Notes: generated by a model from the letters alone, not told the origin. 64,000 nucleotides of DNA from JAIBJN01 sp963839745 (GCA_963839745.1 CAWIWC010000005.1:62001-126000), one strand, 5' to 3'; counted from the stretch's first letter, positions 41,764 through 50,766 are shown. Program-made: numbers and translations.

Positions 41764-42629
41764 GCGCCGGGAGATTGTAGCGAGGCCCGCTCCAACGCCT
41801 CGACGATCTCCTCGAGCTCGACCTCGGACTCGAAATAGAGCTCGATGCGGCCGCTCGCGACCTTGGCATCGGCGCCGGTGATGCGGCGCAGGGCATCGCG
41901 GGCGCGGGCGGCAACTGCCGGGTCGACCGGCTGGCGGCGGCGGGGCTTCGTGCGCGCGCCGGCCCACCGCGCGGCGCGCTCGGCGGCGCGCACCGACATG
42001 CCTCCGCGGACGATGCGCCGGGCAAGGCGGCGCCGTTCCTCGTCGTCCGGCACCGCGAGCACTGCCCGGGCGTGGCCCTCGGAGAGCTGGCCGCGCTCGA
42101 CGAGCCCCAGCACGTCGTCGGGGAGCTCCAGAAGCCGGACTCGGTTCGAGACGGTCGGCTTGGAGCGGCCGACCTGCTCGGCGACCTCGCCGAGGCCGAG
42201 CCCGAACTCGTCCATCAGCACGGCGTAGGCGCGCGCCTCGTCGATGGGCGAGAGATCCTCTCGCGCGACGTTCTCGACGAGAGCGAGGAGCAGCGAGTTG
42301 CGATCGTCGGCCTCGCGGACGAGCGCCGGCACGGTCGCCAGGCCGGCGACGCGCGCGGCCCGCCAGCGCCGCTCTCCCGCGATCAGCTCGTAGCCGCCCT
42401 CCGGCGAGGAGCGCACGACGACCGGCTGGACGACGCCCTGGGCGCGGATGGAGTCCGCGAGCTCCTCGATGCGCTCACCGTCCAGGCGCCTGCGCGGCTG
42501 GCGCGTGTTGGCACGGATCGAACCGACCGGAAGCTGCACGAGCTCGGTCGCGGTGCTCGCGCCGCCCATGAGCACCTCGAGGCCCCGGCCGAGGCCGCGG
42601 CGCGGGCTGGGGCTAGCCGCGGTCGACAA
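41754..42629 (-). CDS. parB: Chromosome-partitioning protein ParB
   Basis: 291 residues. RRGLGRGLEVLMGG at the start, then LPVGSIRANTRQPRRRLDGERIEELADSIRAQGVVQPVVV, the CTP-binding GERRWRAARVAGL and ENVAREDLSPIDEARAY (Spo0J motifs), the KorB-like helix-turn-helix VAEQVGRSKPTVSNRVRLLELP and a C-terminal dimerisation domain. TTG 42629 is preferred (MSTAASPSPRRGLG), overlapping parA by 17 bases. The stop codon lies within tRNA-Ile. Binds parS sites near the origin; I saw no parS consensus in the flanking gaps. Confidence 0.95.
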
Positions 42630-43365
42630 GCTCGCTCGCCACCCGGTAGTAGGCGTCGGCTCCAGGGGAACCGCGGTCGTAGGCGGTGATGGGCAGTCCA
42701 TGGCTGGGCGCCTCGGCCAGTCGCACGCTGCGCGGCACGACCGCGTCGAACACGAGCTCGCCGAAGTGGCGCCGGACCTCCGCGGCTACGTCGGCGGCGA
42801 GGCGCGTCCGGCCGTCGACCATCGTGAGGATCATCCCGGCCAGCGCCAGCTTGGGGTTCAGCCGTGCCCGCACGAGCTCGATCGAGTGCAGAAGCTGGGT
42901 CAGGCCCTCGAGCGCGTAGTACTCGCACTGCACCGGCACGATCACGCGGTCGGTGGCAGCCAGTGCGTTGACGGTCAGCGGCCCGAGCGACGGCGGGCAG
43001 TCGATGAAGACGAAGTCGTAGCGCTCCCGGGCCGGCTCGAGCGCTCCGGGCAGGAACGTCTCGCCGTCGTCGCGCCGCGCCAGCTCGACGGCCGCGCCGG
43101 CGAGCTCCGGCCGTGAGGGCACGAGGTCGAGGTTCTCGAACTGCGTCGCGTGGGCGACGTCGTCGAGCGGGGCGCCGTCGAGGAGGTCGTACGTCGAGGT
43201 GCCGTTGGCCGCCTGGCCGAGCCCGGATGTCGCGTTCGCCTGCGGGTCGAGGTCGACGACGAGCGTCGATGCGCCCGCCTCGGCGAGGCAGGCGGCGATG
43301 TTCACAGCGGTCGTCGTCTTGCCGACGCCGCCCTTCTGGTTCGCCAGGGCGAAGACCTTTCCCAC
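42613..43365 (-). CDS. parA: Chromosome-partitioning ATPase ParA (Soj)
   Basis: 250 residues. Deviant Walker A KGGVGKTTT near residue 10, DLDPQANATSGLG, FIDCPPSLGPLTVNAL, VPVQCEYYALEGLTQLL and the C-terminal VPRSVRLAEAPSHGLPITAYD. Moves ParB-origin complexes. GTG at 43365 gives VFALANQKGGVGKT directly after the start. Followed by parB. Confidence 0.97.
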   Translation of the reverse strand: MGKVFALANQKGGVGKTTTAVNIAACLAEAGASTLVVDLDPQANATSGLGQAANGTSTYDLLDGAPLDDVAHATQFENLDLVPSRPELAGAAVELARRDDGETFLPGALEPARERYDFVFIDCPPSLGPLTVNALAATDRVIVPVQCEYYALEGLTQLLHSIELVRARLNPKLALAGMILTMVDGRTRLAADVAAEVRRHFGELVFDAVVPRSVRLAEAPSHGLPITAYDRGSPGADAYYRVASELVDRG

Positions 43366-43379
43366 AAAGGCGATGCTAG

Positions 43380-44000
43380 TCAGGCGAGAGGACGTTTCCG
43401 GGCTGTGCCCGGGCGGCGCGGGAAGCGTTCCGGCGTCGCGCCGACCTTCGGCACGACGAGGAGCCCGCGGCGCTCGGATCCCGGCAGCGGGACCAGGTCC
43501 GGCGCTCCTCCGCCCACCGCCGCGGAGGCGGCCGCCGCGGCAGCGAGGTCGACCTCGCCGGCGAGCAGGATCACGCGCCCGCCCGTGCGCACGAGCGGCA
43601 GGCACCACTCGAGCGCCACCGGCGCCGTGGCCAGGGCCTGGGCGAGCGCCGTGCCGTACGCGTCGCGGCCGGCACCCCGGCCGTGCTCCTCCGCTCGGGC
43701 GCAGACAACCGAGACGTTCGCCAGCCCCTTCGCCGCCGACTCCAGGAAGTCGCACTTGCGGCGCTGAGCCTCGAGCAGGTCGACCCGAAGGTCCGGCCGG
43801 GCGAGGGCGACGGGGATCCCGGGCGAACCGCCGCCCGAGCCCACGTCGACGACCGGGCCCTCCTCCACGAGCTCGGCCGCGGCGAGGGAGTCATCGACGA
43901 GCACGCGCCGTGCTTCGGCCGGGTCACGGACGGCGGTCAGGCCGGGCGTGCCCAGGACCGACTCGAGCCAATGCTCAAGCCGCGGGTCGGAGGCGGTCAT
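43380..44000 (-). CDS. rsmG: 16S rRNA (guanine-527-N7) methyltransferase
   Basis: 206 residues. VVDVGSGGGSPGIPVALARPD (SAM motif I), VDLLEAQRRKCDFLESAA, VSVVCARAEEHG and the C-terminal PLVRTGGRVILLAG are RsmG marks. Loss of RsmG gives low-level streptomycin resistance in many bacteria. ATG 44000 overlaps jag as ATGA. In the usual origin-proximal place after jag. Confidence 0.94.
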   Translation of the reverse strand: MTASDPRLEHWLESVLGTPGLTAVRDPAEARRVLVDDSLAAAELVEEGPVVDVGSGGGSPGIPVALARPDLRVDLLEAQRRKCDFLESAAKGLANVSVVCARAEEHGRGAGRDAYGTALAQALATAPVALEWCLPLVRTGGRVILLAGEVDLAAAAAASAAVGGGAPDLVPLPGSERRGLLVVPKVGATPERFPRRPGTARKRPLA

Positions 44001-44707
44001 TCCGGAGGCGCGGGAGCGACGACGACCCGGCGGTTCGGCTCGGTCCCGTCGCTCGAGGTGACCACGTCCTGGCGCTCGGCCAGATAGACGTGCACGATCT
44101 TCCGTTCCACCGCGGTCATCGGCTCGAGCGGCACCGGCCGCTGGGTCTCCACCGCCTCCGACGCCGCCCGGTCGGCGGCGCCTTCGAGCGACGCACGGCG
44201 CCGATCGCGGTAACCGGCCGCGTCGATCACGACATCCTTGCGATCCTCCTCGCGGCCGCGCCAGAGGACGGCGTTCGCGAGGTACTGGATCGCGTCGATC
44301 GTGTGGCCGCGTTTGCCGATCACGAGGCCGAGCTCGGCGCCCTCCAGCGTTGCGTACAGACTCGACTCGTCCTCGGCGATCTCGATCCGGCAGGGAGCGC
44401 CGAGAGCCGAGCAGACCTGCTCGAGGAACTCGCGGAGCTTTGCGGCCGGCGTGCCCGGCTCTTCGCTCGCAGTCGGCGGGGGCGCCGGTGGCTCGACGGC
44501 CTGCGCGATGACCCTCGCGGGCACCCGGCCGACGCCGAGCAGCCCGCGCTCGCCCTCCGAGAGAACGGTGAAGCGGACCGCGGACTTGTCGAGCCCCGGA
44601 AAACGGCGCTCGAGCTCGCGCAGCGCCGTCCACTTCGCCTCGCCGACGGTCTCGCCCTCGGCCTCGACGACGTCGCGGCTGCCGTTCTCGTTCTCGAGCT
44701 CGGTCAC
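43997..44707 (-). CDS. jag: Jag/KhpB RNA-binding protein
   Basis: 236 residues. Jag-N domain (about 16-66, GETVGEAKWTALRELERRFPGLDKSAVRFTVLSEGERGLLGVGRVPARV), a Pro-rich linker, KH domain with LGLVIGKRGHTIDAIQYLANAV and R3H domain with PMTAVERKIVHVYLAERQDV. Works with KhpA in RNA binding and cell-wall control. GTG 44707 overlaps yidC as GTGA. Confidence 0.95.
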   Translation of the reverse strand: MTELENENGSRDVVEAEGETVGEAKWTALRELERRFPGLDKSAVRFTVLSEGERGLLGVGRVPARVIAQAVEPPAPPPTASEEPGTPAAKLREFLEQVCSALGAPCRIEIAEDESSLYATLEGAELGLVIGKRGHTIDAIQYLANAVLWRGREEDRKDVVIDAAGYRDRRRASLEGAADRAASEAVETQRPVPLEPMTAVERKIVHVYLAERQDVVTSSDGTEPNRRVVVAPAPPE

Positions 44708-45522
44708 CGGCGCGCCCTGGGGCCCTTCTTCTTGCGCCGCCGCACACGCTGCTGGCCGGGCTGAGCCGGCTTCGCGGCTGCCTCGGTGCCCGGGGCGGCC
44801 TCGGTCTCGGCCGGCTCCTGCACCGCCTTCGGCGGCGTGCGCGACGAGCGCTTCTGCGGCGGCGGCGGCTTCGGCGCGAGACGTCTCGTCACGAGCCCCT
44901 GGCCGACCGACCACAGGTTGGTGGTCGACCAGTAGAGCATCAGCCCCATGGGGAACGTGATGATGAACGGAATGATCACGAAGGGCATGCCGAGGAAGAT
45001 GTAGCGCTGGCGCGGATCGGTCATCGGCATCGAGATGACCGAGGCGAGCTGGCTGCCGACGTAGATGACGAGCAAGAGCCAGCCCGACCAGTGCGAGTTG
45101 ATCGGGTCGGTGATGCTCGGGACGATGCCGAGCCACCCGACGTCGGAGTCCGGGTACTCAGGGAGGACCTCGTCGTCGAAGTCCCTCAGCACGAAGAAGA
45201 GCGAGATGAAGATCGGGATCTGGAGGAGGATCGGGAGGCACGAGGCCATCGGGTTGACCTTGTTCTCCTTGTAGAACTTCATGACTTCCTCGTTCATCTT
45301 CTGGCGGTCGTGCTTGTACTTCTGCTGGATCGCCTTCAGCTCCGGCGCATGCTGCTGGAGCCGCTTCATCGACCGGAACTGCTTGATGGTCAGCGGCAGG
45401 ATCACCATGCGTACGAGGACGGTGAGAACGACGATCGCCCAGGCCCACGGCAGGCCGATGCTCGAGTGGAGGCCCTCGAGCGCCCAGGTGAGGAAGTCTT
45501 CGATCGGGCGGAGCGGGCTCAC
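44704..45522 (-). CDS. yidC: Membrane protein insertase YidC
   Basis: 272 residues. Short Gram-positive form: SVSPLRPIEDFLTWALEGLH, helix WAWAIVVLTVLVRMVILPLTI with the conserved Arg, the cytoplasmic hairpin FRSMKRLQQHAPELKAIQQKYKHDRQKMNEEVMKFY, CLPILLQIPIFISLFFVLRD and later helices. The tail is long and basic (RRRKKKGPRARR), typical of ribosome binding. No signal-peptide cysteine. GTG 45522. Confidence 0.95.
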   Translation of the reverse strand: MSPLRPIEDFLTWALEGLHSSIGLPWAWAIVVLTVLVRMVILPLTIKQFRSMKRLQQHAPELKAIQQKYKHDRQKMNEEVMKFYKENKVNPMASCLPILLQIPIFISLFFVLRDFDDEVLPEYPDSDVGWLGIVPSITDPINSHWSGWLLLVIYVGSQLASVISMPMTDPRQRYIFLGMPFVIIPFIITFPMGLMLYWSTTNLWSVGQGLVTRRLAPKPPPPQKRSSRTPPKAVQEPAETEAAPGTEAAAKPAQPGQQRVRRRKKKGPRARR

Positions 45523-45749
45523 GCTTTGAAGATCCTCCGGGCGTGGACGTGGTCGACCCCGCCGTGGCTCCACGGGTTGCAGCGCAGGAGCCGCCAGGCT
45601 GCGAGGATGAGCCCACGCACGACTCCGACCTCCTGGATCGCGTCGAGGGCGTAGCGCGAGCACGTCGGGTGGTACTTGCAGCGCGGCCCGATGAGCGGGC
45701 TCACGACAGCGCGGTACGCGTGCACCGGCAGCGCGGCGATCTGCCTCAT
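45519..45749 (-). CDS. yidD: Membrane protein insertion efficiency factor YidD
   Basis: 76 residues. HAYRAVVSPLIGPRCKYHPTCSRYALDAIQEVGVVRGLILAAWRLLRCNPWSHGGVDHV holds the conserved cysteines and the CNPWSxGG motif. ATG 45749 overlaps the rnpA stop as ATGA; its own end overlaps yidC as GTGA. Confidence 0.96.
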   Translation of the reverse strand: MRQIAALPVHAYRAVVSPLIGPRCKYHPTCSRYALDAIQEVGVVRGLILAAWRLLRCNPWSHGGVDHVHARRIFKA

Positions 45750-46105
45750 GCGGCCGTGCCCTCGGCCAGCGTGAAGACCTCGCCCACGCGCTCGGTCAGC
45801 CACGGGAATCCGCGGCTCTCCACGGCCTCGGTGAGACCGGGCCGGGCGATGAGAACGTAGTCGTGCCCGGACGGGACGGACTCGGAGACCTCCTCGAACG
45901 CGGCCCGCAGCCGGCGCTTCAGCCGGTTGCGGTCGACGGCGCCGCCGAGCTGTCGCGAGACGGCGAGCCCGAGCCGCGAGTCGCCGAGCGGATCCTCCTC
46001 GCGCGGAAACGAGTAGAGGACGAGGAACCGGGTCGAGACCGACTTGCCCTTGCGGTAGACCGCGTCGAAGTCGCGGGAGCGGGAAAGGCGGTGGCGTCGG
46101 CTCAA
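45746..46105 (-). CDS. rnpA: Ribonuclease P protein component
   Basis: 119 residues. RLSRSRDFDAVYRKGKSVSTRFLVLY, LGLAVSRQLGGAVDRNRLKRRLRAAF (RNR motif) and the central cleft strand. Protein cofactor of RNase P in tRNA 5-prime processing. Starts at TTG 46105, ten bases after rpmH, with which it is cotranscribed. Confidence 0.95.
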   Translation of the reverse strand: MSRRHRLSRSRDFDAVYRKGKSVSTRFLVLYSFPREEDPLGDSRLGLAVSRQLGGAVDRNRLKRRLRAAFEEVSESVPSGHDYVLIARPGLTEAVESRGFPWLTERVGEVFTLAEGTAA

Positions 46106-46115
46106 CTGTTGCCGC

Positions 46116-46250
46116 TCACGCGGAGAGGCGCTTGCGCCCCTTGGCGCGGCGGCGCTTGAGGATCGCGCGGCCCGCGCGAGTCGACATTCGCGCCCGGAAT
46201 CCGTGCCGGCGCTTCCGCCGGCGCACGTTCGGCTGATACGTTCGCTTCAC
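46116..46250 (-). CDS. rpmH: Ribosomal protein bL34
   Basis: 44 residues, KRTYQPNVRRRKRRHGFRARMSTRAGRAILKRRRAKGRKRLSA in content: start KRTYQPN and centre HGFRARM are invariant bL34 features. GTG at 46250. First gene of the leftward origin operon. Confidence 0.98.
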   Translation of the reverse strand: MKRTYQPNVRRRKRRHGFRARMSTRAGRAILKRRRAKGRKRLSA

Positions 46251-46549
46251 GAGAGAAAGAGTGTCGGAAGGCCGCGGGGACGGCCGGTGGCCCAGTATAG
46301 AGAAGTGCTCCAGGGCTCCGGTGCACCGACTTCGCCCCCGAACGTAATCCACAGCCCCGAAGGCGCATGAGAGGGCGCGGGAGGCGACCTTTCCACACCT
46401 GTGGAAAAGCGTGTGGAGAGGGGTGAAAGCCCTGCAAATACGACCTTATGGCGCTCGGCGATTTCCCCAGGCCGAGCCATTGTAGGAAGCCGAGAAGCGC
46501 TGCTATAGTCGCCGCTTCCCAGGCGACGGCGGAGGAGCAGAACAAGGGC
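46251..46549. other. Putative oriC: DnaA-box cluster between rpmH and dnaA
   Basis: A 299-base gap where transcription diverges. DnaA-box-like 9-mers: TAATCCACA at 46345-46353 (+), CTTTCCACA at 46389-46397 (+), TTTTCCACA on minus at 46400-46408 and CTCTCCACA on minus at 46412-46420. The middle two form an inverted repeat, TTTCCACA-CC-TGTGGAAA. These are one or two changes from TTATCCACA. No long AT-rich tract is visible. Left genes run left and right genes run right, as at a bidirectional origin. Confidence 0.65.
46480..46509 (+). promoter_or_regulatory. Probable dnaA promoter
   Basis: TTGTAG at 46480-46485 and TATAGT at 46504-46509 with an 18-base spacer. Transcription would start near 46516; GGAGGAG at 46531-46537 follows, then GTG at 46550. 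Confidence 0.6.
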
Positions 46550-47890
46550 GTGCAGCGGGCGTCAGAGCTAAGTGCGGACGCACTTTGGGGCGAGATTTCG
46601 TCCCGTTTGCGCGACGCTCTGAACGACGCGACCTACACCACGTGGTTCGCCGAGGCGGGCATGGGCCCGGTCGACGACGACGCGTTCGTCGTGCTCGTCC
46701 CCAACGACTTCACGCGCGAGTGGATCGAGGGTCACTTCCGGGGACTCCTGGAGGAGATCGTCCGCGACACGCTCGGCGCGGAGCGGCCGGTGAGGATCAC
46801 CGTGCGCGAGATCCAGCCGACGCGTGACGTCCGCATTCCGCCTCGGCCGGCGCGGTCGCTGGAGGGCCTCAACCCGAAGTACACGTTCGACTCGTTCGTG
46901 ATCGGCTCGTCGAACCGCTTCGCCCACGCCGCCGCGCTCGCGGTTGCCGAGGCGCCGGCGCAGGCCTACAACCCGCTCTTCATCTACGGCGGGACCGGGC
47001 TCGGCAAGACGCACCTCCTCCAGGCCGTGGCTGCCTACGTCACCGAGCATACGGGCGACCTCTCGGCGCGCTACGTGACGAGCGAGACCTTCATGAACGA
47101 CTTCATCAACTCGCTCCGCGACAAGCGCATCGAAGGCTTCAAGCAGCGCTACCGCCACTATGACGTCCTCTTGATCGACGACATCCAGTTCTTCGAGCAC
47201 AAGGAGCGGATCCAGGAGGAGTTCTTCCACACCTTCAACAGCCTGTACGAGGCCGGCCGGCAGATCGTGATCTCGTCCGACCGGCCGCCGCGGGCGATCG
47301 CCACGCTCGAGTCGCGGCTGCGATCGCGCTTCGAGTGGGGGCTGATCACGGACATCCAGCCGCCCGACCTCGAGACCCGCATCGCGATTCTGCGCAAGAA
47401 GGTGAAGACCGACGCGATCCACGTGCCCGACTCGCAGGTGCTCACCTTCATCGCGAGCCGCATCTCGACGAACATCCGTGAGCTCGAGGGCGCGCTCACG
47501 CGCGTCGTCGCGTTCTCATCGCTGACGGGCCGGCCCATGACGGTCGAACTCGCCCAGGAGGTGCTCAAAGACGTCTTTCCGCAAGGCGAGATGCCCGAGA
47601 TCTCCGTCGAGCAGATTCAGCAGACCGTCGTCGAGCGTTTCGGCATGTCGCTCCAGGAACTGACCGGCGACCGGCGCTCGCAGGCGATCGTCTACCCGCG
47701 GCAGGTAGCCATGTACCTCTGCCGAGAGCTCACCGACAGCTCGCTTCCGAAGATCGGCAAGAAGTTCGGCGGGCGCGACCATACGACGGTCATCCACGCG
47801 ACGTCCAAGATCACGAGGCTCATCCAGGAGGACAGGAGTGTCTACAACCTGGTCCAAGAGCTGACGGCGCGCATCAAGCAGGCCCGTTGA
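46550..47890 (+). CDS. dnaA: Chromosomal replication initiator DnaA
   Basis: 446 residues. Domain I about 1-80 (ELSADALWGEISSRLRDALNDATYTTWF), a short linker, AAA+ domain with PKYTFDSFVIGSSNRFAHAAA, Walker A GGTGLGKTH, Walker B LLIDDIQFF, then domain IV with the box-binding signature GGRDHTTVIHA. GTG at 46550 is chosen: it follows GGAGGAG and gives the normal N-terminus; the frame is open further up to 46448 but that part is origin DNA. Confidence 0.97.
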   Translation: MQRASELSADALWGEISSRLRDALNDATYTTWFAEAGMGPVDDDAFVVLVPNDFTREWIEGHFRGLLEEIVRDTLGAERPVRITVREIQPTRDVRIPPRPARSLEGLNPKYTFDSFVIGSSNRFAHAAALAVAEAPAQAYNPLFIYGGTGLGKTHLLQAVAAYVTEHTGDLSARYVTSETFMNDFINSLRDKRIEGFKQRYRHYDVLLIDDIQFFEHKERIQEEFFHTFNSLYEAGRQIVISSDRPPRAIATLESRLRSRFEWGLITDIQPPDLETRIAILRKKVKTDAIHVPDSQVLTFIASRISTNIRELEGALTRVVAFSSLTGRPMTVELAQEVLKDVFPQGEMPEISVEQIQQTVVERFGMSLQELTGDRRSQAIVYPRQVAMYLCRELTDSSLPKIGKKFGGRDHTTVIHATSKITRLIQEDRSVYNLVQELTARIKQAR

Positions 47891-48068
47891 CAACGCCTGT
47901 GGAGAACGATCCCGAGCTGGGGATCCTTCAGGCACCCACCGCGCACCTGTGGGTCCGGCCGAGTTCTCCCCAAGACCCGTCCACCACGGACAGCCTGTAT
48001 CCAAGCCGAAACGCGACGTCTTCCCCGTCATTCACACTGCTTACTACTACGACAAGGTTTTTCTTTAA
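47891..48068. other. dnaA-dnaN spacer with a DnaA-box-like site
   Basis: 178 bases. TTCTCCACA on minus at 47898-47906 is one change from TTATCCACA; other partial boxes are weaker. In many actinobacteria oriC is in this gap, so it may also take part. The last 30 bases are relatively AT-rich (AAGGTTTTTCTTTAA) and contain the dnaN ribosome site. Confidence 0.5.
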
Positions 48069-49208
48069 ATGACTTCCATGGATACCGTAGCTCTCACATC
48101 GATGAGAGTCGTTTGCGGAAAAGACGAGCTCGCAGAGAAGCTCGGTGTTGTCGGTCGAGGGGTCTCGACGCGGACGAGCGTCCAGATCCTCGCCGGGATC
48201 ATGGTGCGCGCCGCCGGAGGAAGGCTTCACCTCAGCGCGACGGACATGGAAATCTCGGTGCGCGACTCCCTCGAGGCGCAGGTCGAGGAGGAAGGCGCGG
48301 TCGTGGTGCCGGGTCGTCTCCTGGTCGACATCGTGCGCCTGCTCCCGGCCGGCGAGGTCACGCTCGAGCATCGCGCGGACGAAGGCGTCGCGCGCCTGGC
48401 CTGCGGATCGGCCTCATACCAGCTCAACACCTACGCGGCAGAGGACTTTCCGCGTCTCCCGGAGATCGAGCCGGAGAGCGCGTTCACGGTCGACCGCGAG
48501 GTCTTCCTCGACACGATCTCGCGTGTGGGCAGGTCGGCCTCACGGGACGAGTCGCGCCCGGTGCTCACGGGCATCCTCGTCCGCTTCGAGGGCGATAAGC
48601 TCGTGATGGCGGCGACCGACTCGTACCGGTTGAGCGTCAAGGAGACGACGCTGCCGACCGGACCCGGCCTCGAGCTTGAGGCGATCGTCCCTGCCCGTGC
48701 GCTCCAGGAGCTCGCCCGTGTGGGGCAGAGCGCCGAGAGCGAGACCATCGACGTCGGTGTCCAGGAGAACCAGATCGTCTTCGGCGTCGACGGCGTCTGG
48801 CTGACCGCACGCCGGATCGACGGGCAGTTCCCGAACTACAAGCAGCTGCTGCCCGAGCAGTTCGACGCCGAGGTCCAGCTCCCCCGCGAGGAGCTGCTCG
48901 ACGTCGTGCGCCGCACGGGCCTGCTCGCACAGCGGAAGTCGCCGCTGCGGCTGCGCTTCGCGGAGGGTGAGCTCACCGTCTCGGCGCAGACCCAGGACGT
49001 CGGCGAAGCGAGGGAGTCGCTGCCGGTCGGCTACGACGGCGAAGCGTTGGAGATCGGCTTCAACGCGGAGTTCCTCCGAGACGGCCTCGAGTCGGTCACC
49101 GACGACACCGTCCGCATCAAGCTCATCAGCCCGTTGCGACCCGGGCTGCTCCACGGCGAGAACGACGACTTTCTCTACCTGATCATGCCGATCAGGTTGG
49201 CCGGCTGA
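48069..49208 (+). CDS. dnaN: DNA polymerase III sliding clamp (beta)
   Basis: 379 residues, three clamp domains. MRVVCGKDELAEKLGVVGRGVSTRTSVQILAGIMV, LSATDMEISVRDSL, FPRLPEIE, SRDESRPVLTGILV, ATDSYRLSVKE and the C-terminal YLIMPIRLAG match the family, including the final MP-R-L motif. ATG 48069 is used; ATG 48078 and 48102 are in frame. Its stop overlaps the recF CTG start. Confidence 0.97.
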   Translation: MTSMDTVALTSMRVVCGKDELAEKLGVVGRGVSTRTSVQILAGIMVRAAGGRLHLSATDMEISVRDSLEAQVEEEGAVVVPGRLLVDIVRLLPAGEVTLEHRADEGVARLACGSASYQLNTYAAEDFPRLPEIEPESAFTVDREVFLDTISRVGRSASRDESRPVLTGILVRFEGDKLVMAATDSYRLSVKETTLPTGPGLELEAIVPARALQELARVGQSAESETIDVGVQENQIVFGVDGVWLTARRIDGQFPNYKQLLPEQFDAEVQLPREELLDVVRRTGLLAQRKSPLRLRFAEGELTVSAQTQDVGEARESLPVGYDGEALEIGFNAEFLRDGLESVTDDTVRIKLISPLRPGLLHGENDDFLYLIMPIRLAG

Positions 49209-50287
49209 TCGTCGCGCGGGTCTCGCTCCGGAGCTTCCGCTCGTACGCCTCCCTCGAGCTCGAGCTTCGCGAAGGGCTTGTCGTCGTGGTCGGCCCCAAC
49301 GGGGTCGGGAAGACCAACCTGCTCGAAGCGCTGCACGTCGGTGCGCAGGGTTTCTCCCCGCGGACGCGCTCGGAGCCGCGGTTGGTTCGGTTCGGCGACC
49401 AGGCGGCCCGCGTCCGTCTCGAGGGCGCCGAGGCCGGCGCCCCGATCGACGCCGAGGTCACGATCTCGCAGGGCGAGGGCAAGCGCATCAAGCTGAACGG
49501 CGCGGCGCTCGACTCGGCAGAGGACCTTCGCCTGCGGCTGACCGCGCTGGTCTTCGTGCCCGACCGCCTGGCCGTGGTCAAGGGCGGCCCCGCCGTGCGG
49601 CGGGCCTATGTCGACCGGATGCTCGGCCGGGTCTTTCCGGCGCGGGCCGCGCTTCCCGGCGAGTACGGCCGCGCCCTCGCGCAGCGGAACGAGGCCCTAC
49701 GCCGGGTTCGCGCGGGAATCTCAACGCGAGACGCCGTCGAGCCGTGGACGGAGCAGGTCGCTTCGCTCGGCGCCCACCTCGACATCGCCCGGAAGGAGCT
49801 CGTCGACCTGCTCGAGCCCGGATTCGCCGAGCACGCCGGCCTGCTCGGCCTCGCCGGCGGGCGGCTCGCGTACGAGGAGCAGCCCCTGGCGCTCGCCGAC
49901 CTGGAGGCACGACTCGACCGCGATCTCGACCGCGGCACGACGGGCGCCGGCCCTCACCTTCGTGACGTGTCGATCCGGGCAGGCGACCGGGACCTGCGCA
50001 ACTACGGCTCGCAGGGAGAGCAGCGGACGGCCGTTCTCGGCCTGCTGCTCGCAGAGGCGGCCGCGCTCGCGGAGCTGCGCGGTGCGCCTCCACTCCTTCT
50101 TCTCGACGACGTTCTCAGCGAGCTCGATGCCGACCGCCGGCGCGCGCTGCTCGCGGCGCTGCCCCCCGGCGGTCAGACCCTGGTCAGCGCCACGAGCGTC
50201 GCGGCTCTGCCCGAGGTCGCGCCCGAGCCGGCTCTCGTCGTCGAGGTCAGGCGTGAGGGCGGTGCCAGCGTGGCGGAGGCGGCGTGA
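49205..50287 (+). CDS. recF: DNA repair/recombination protein RecF, CTG start
   Basis: 360 residues. SMC-like ATPase loading RecA at gaps. From CTG 49205: IVARVSLRSFRSYASLELEL is the standard RecF first strand pair, then Walker A GPNGVGKTN, LVFVPDRLAVVKGGPAVRRAYVD, GSQGEQRTAVLGLLLAEA (signature) and LLLLDDVLSELD (Walker B). The CTG overlaps the dnaN stop as CTGA. The first canonical start is GTG 49286, inside Walker A, which would remove 27 conserved residues. No start codon lies upstream in frame within the dnaN tail. dciA follows with GTGA. Confidence 0.95.
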   Translation: MIVARVSLRSFRSYASLELELREGLVVVVGPNGVGKTNLLEALHVGAQGFSPRTRSEPRLVRFGDQAARVRLEGAEAGAPIDAEVTISQGEGKRIKLNGAALDSAEDLRLRLTALVFVPDRLAVVKGGPAVRRAYVDRMLGRVFPARAALPGEYGRALAQRNEALRRVRAGISTRDAVEPWTEQVASLGAHLDIARKELVDLLEPGFAEHAGLLGLAGGRLAYEEQPLALADLEARLDRDLDRGTTGAGPHLRDVSIRAGDRDLRNYGSQGEQRTAVLGLLLAEAAALAELRGAPPLLLLDDVLSELDADRRRALLAALPPGGQTLVSATSVAALPEVAPEPALVVEVRREGGASVAEAA

Positions 50288-50766
50288 GAGGGCTCGAACC
50301 GCTCGGCGAGGGCGTCCGTCGCGAGCTGGGACGACTGGGCCCCGCCGGCGCCATCGCCGACGTCGTGGCGGTGTGGCCCGACGCGGTGGGGCCGGGGATC
50401 GCCGCCAACGCCTGGCCGGCGCGCATCTCCCGGGACGGGACGCTGCACGTGGCGACGAAGTCGAGCACGTGGGCGTTCGAGCTGACGCAGATGAGCGCGA
50501 CGATCCGGGAGCGCCTCGAGGCCGCTCTCGAGTCCTCCGCGCCGGCCTCGCTTCGCTTTGCGACGGGACGTCTTCCCGAACCCGGCGGGGACGATGTGGA
50601 GGGTTCGAAACGGACCGTGCCGACTCCGTCTCCCCAGGCCCTCGCCGCGGGCGAGGAGATCGCCGCGAGCATCGCCGATCCGGCGCTTCGGGAGGCGGTC
50701 GCGAAGGCCGCAGCAGCTAGTCTGGAGGCAGCAGCAGCCGGGCCGTCCGACCGTCCGTTCTGGTAG
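50284..50766 (+). CDS. dciA: DciA-type DnaB loader (DUF721)
   Basis: 160 residues. EPLGEGVRRELGRLG, VWPDAVGPGIAANAWPARISRDGTLHVATKSSTWAFELTQMSATIRERL is the KH-like DUF721 core. DciA loads the replicative helicase where DnaC/DnaI is absent. Place between recF and gyrB is usual for actinobacteria. The Ala-rich C-terminal half is probably disordered. Confidence 0.9.
   Translation: MRGLEPLGEGVRRELGRLGPAGAIADVVAVWPDAVGPGIAANAWPARISRDGTLHVATKSSTWAFELTQMSATIRERLEAALESSAPASLRFATGRLPEPGGDDVEGSKRTVPTPSPQALAAGEEIAASIADPALREAVAKAAAASLEAAAAGPSDRPFW

Noticed and set aside
46448..46549. Longer DnaA from ATG 46448
   Set aside because: It would cover the promoter TTGTAG/TATAGT and the GGAGGAG site; domain I starts properly at GTG 46550.
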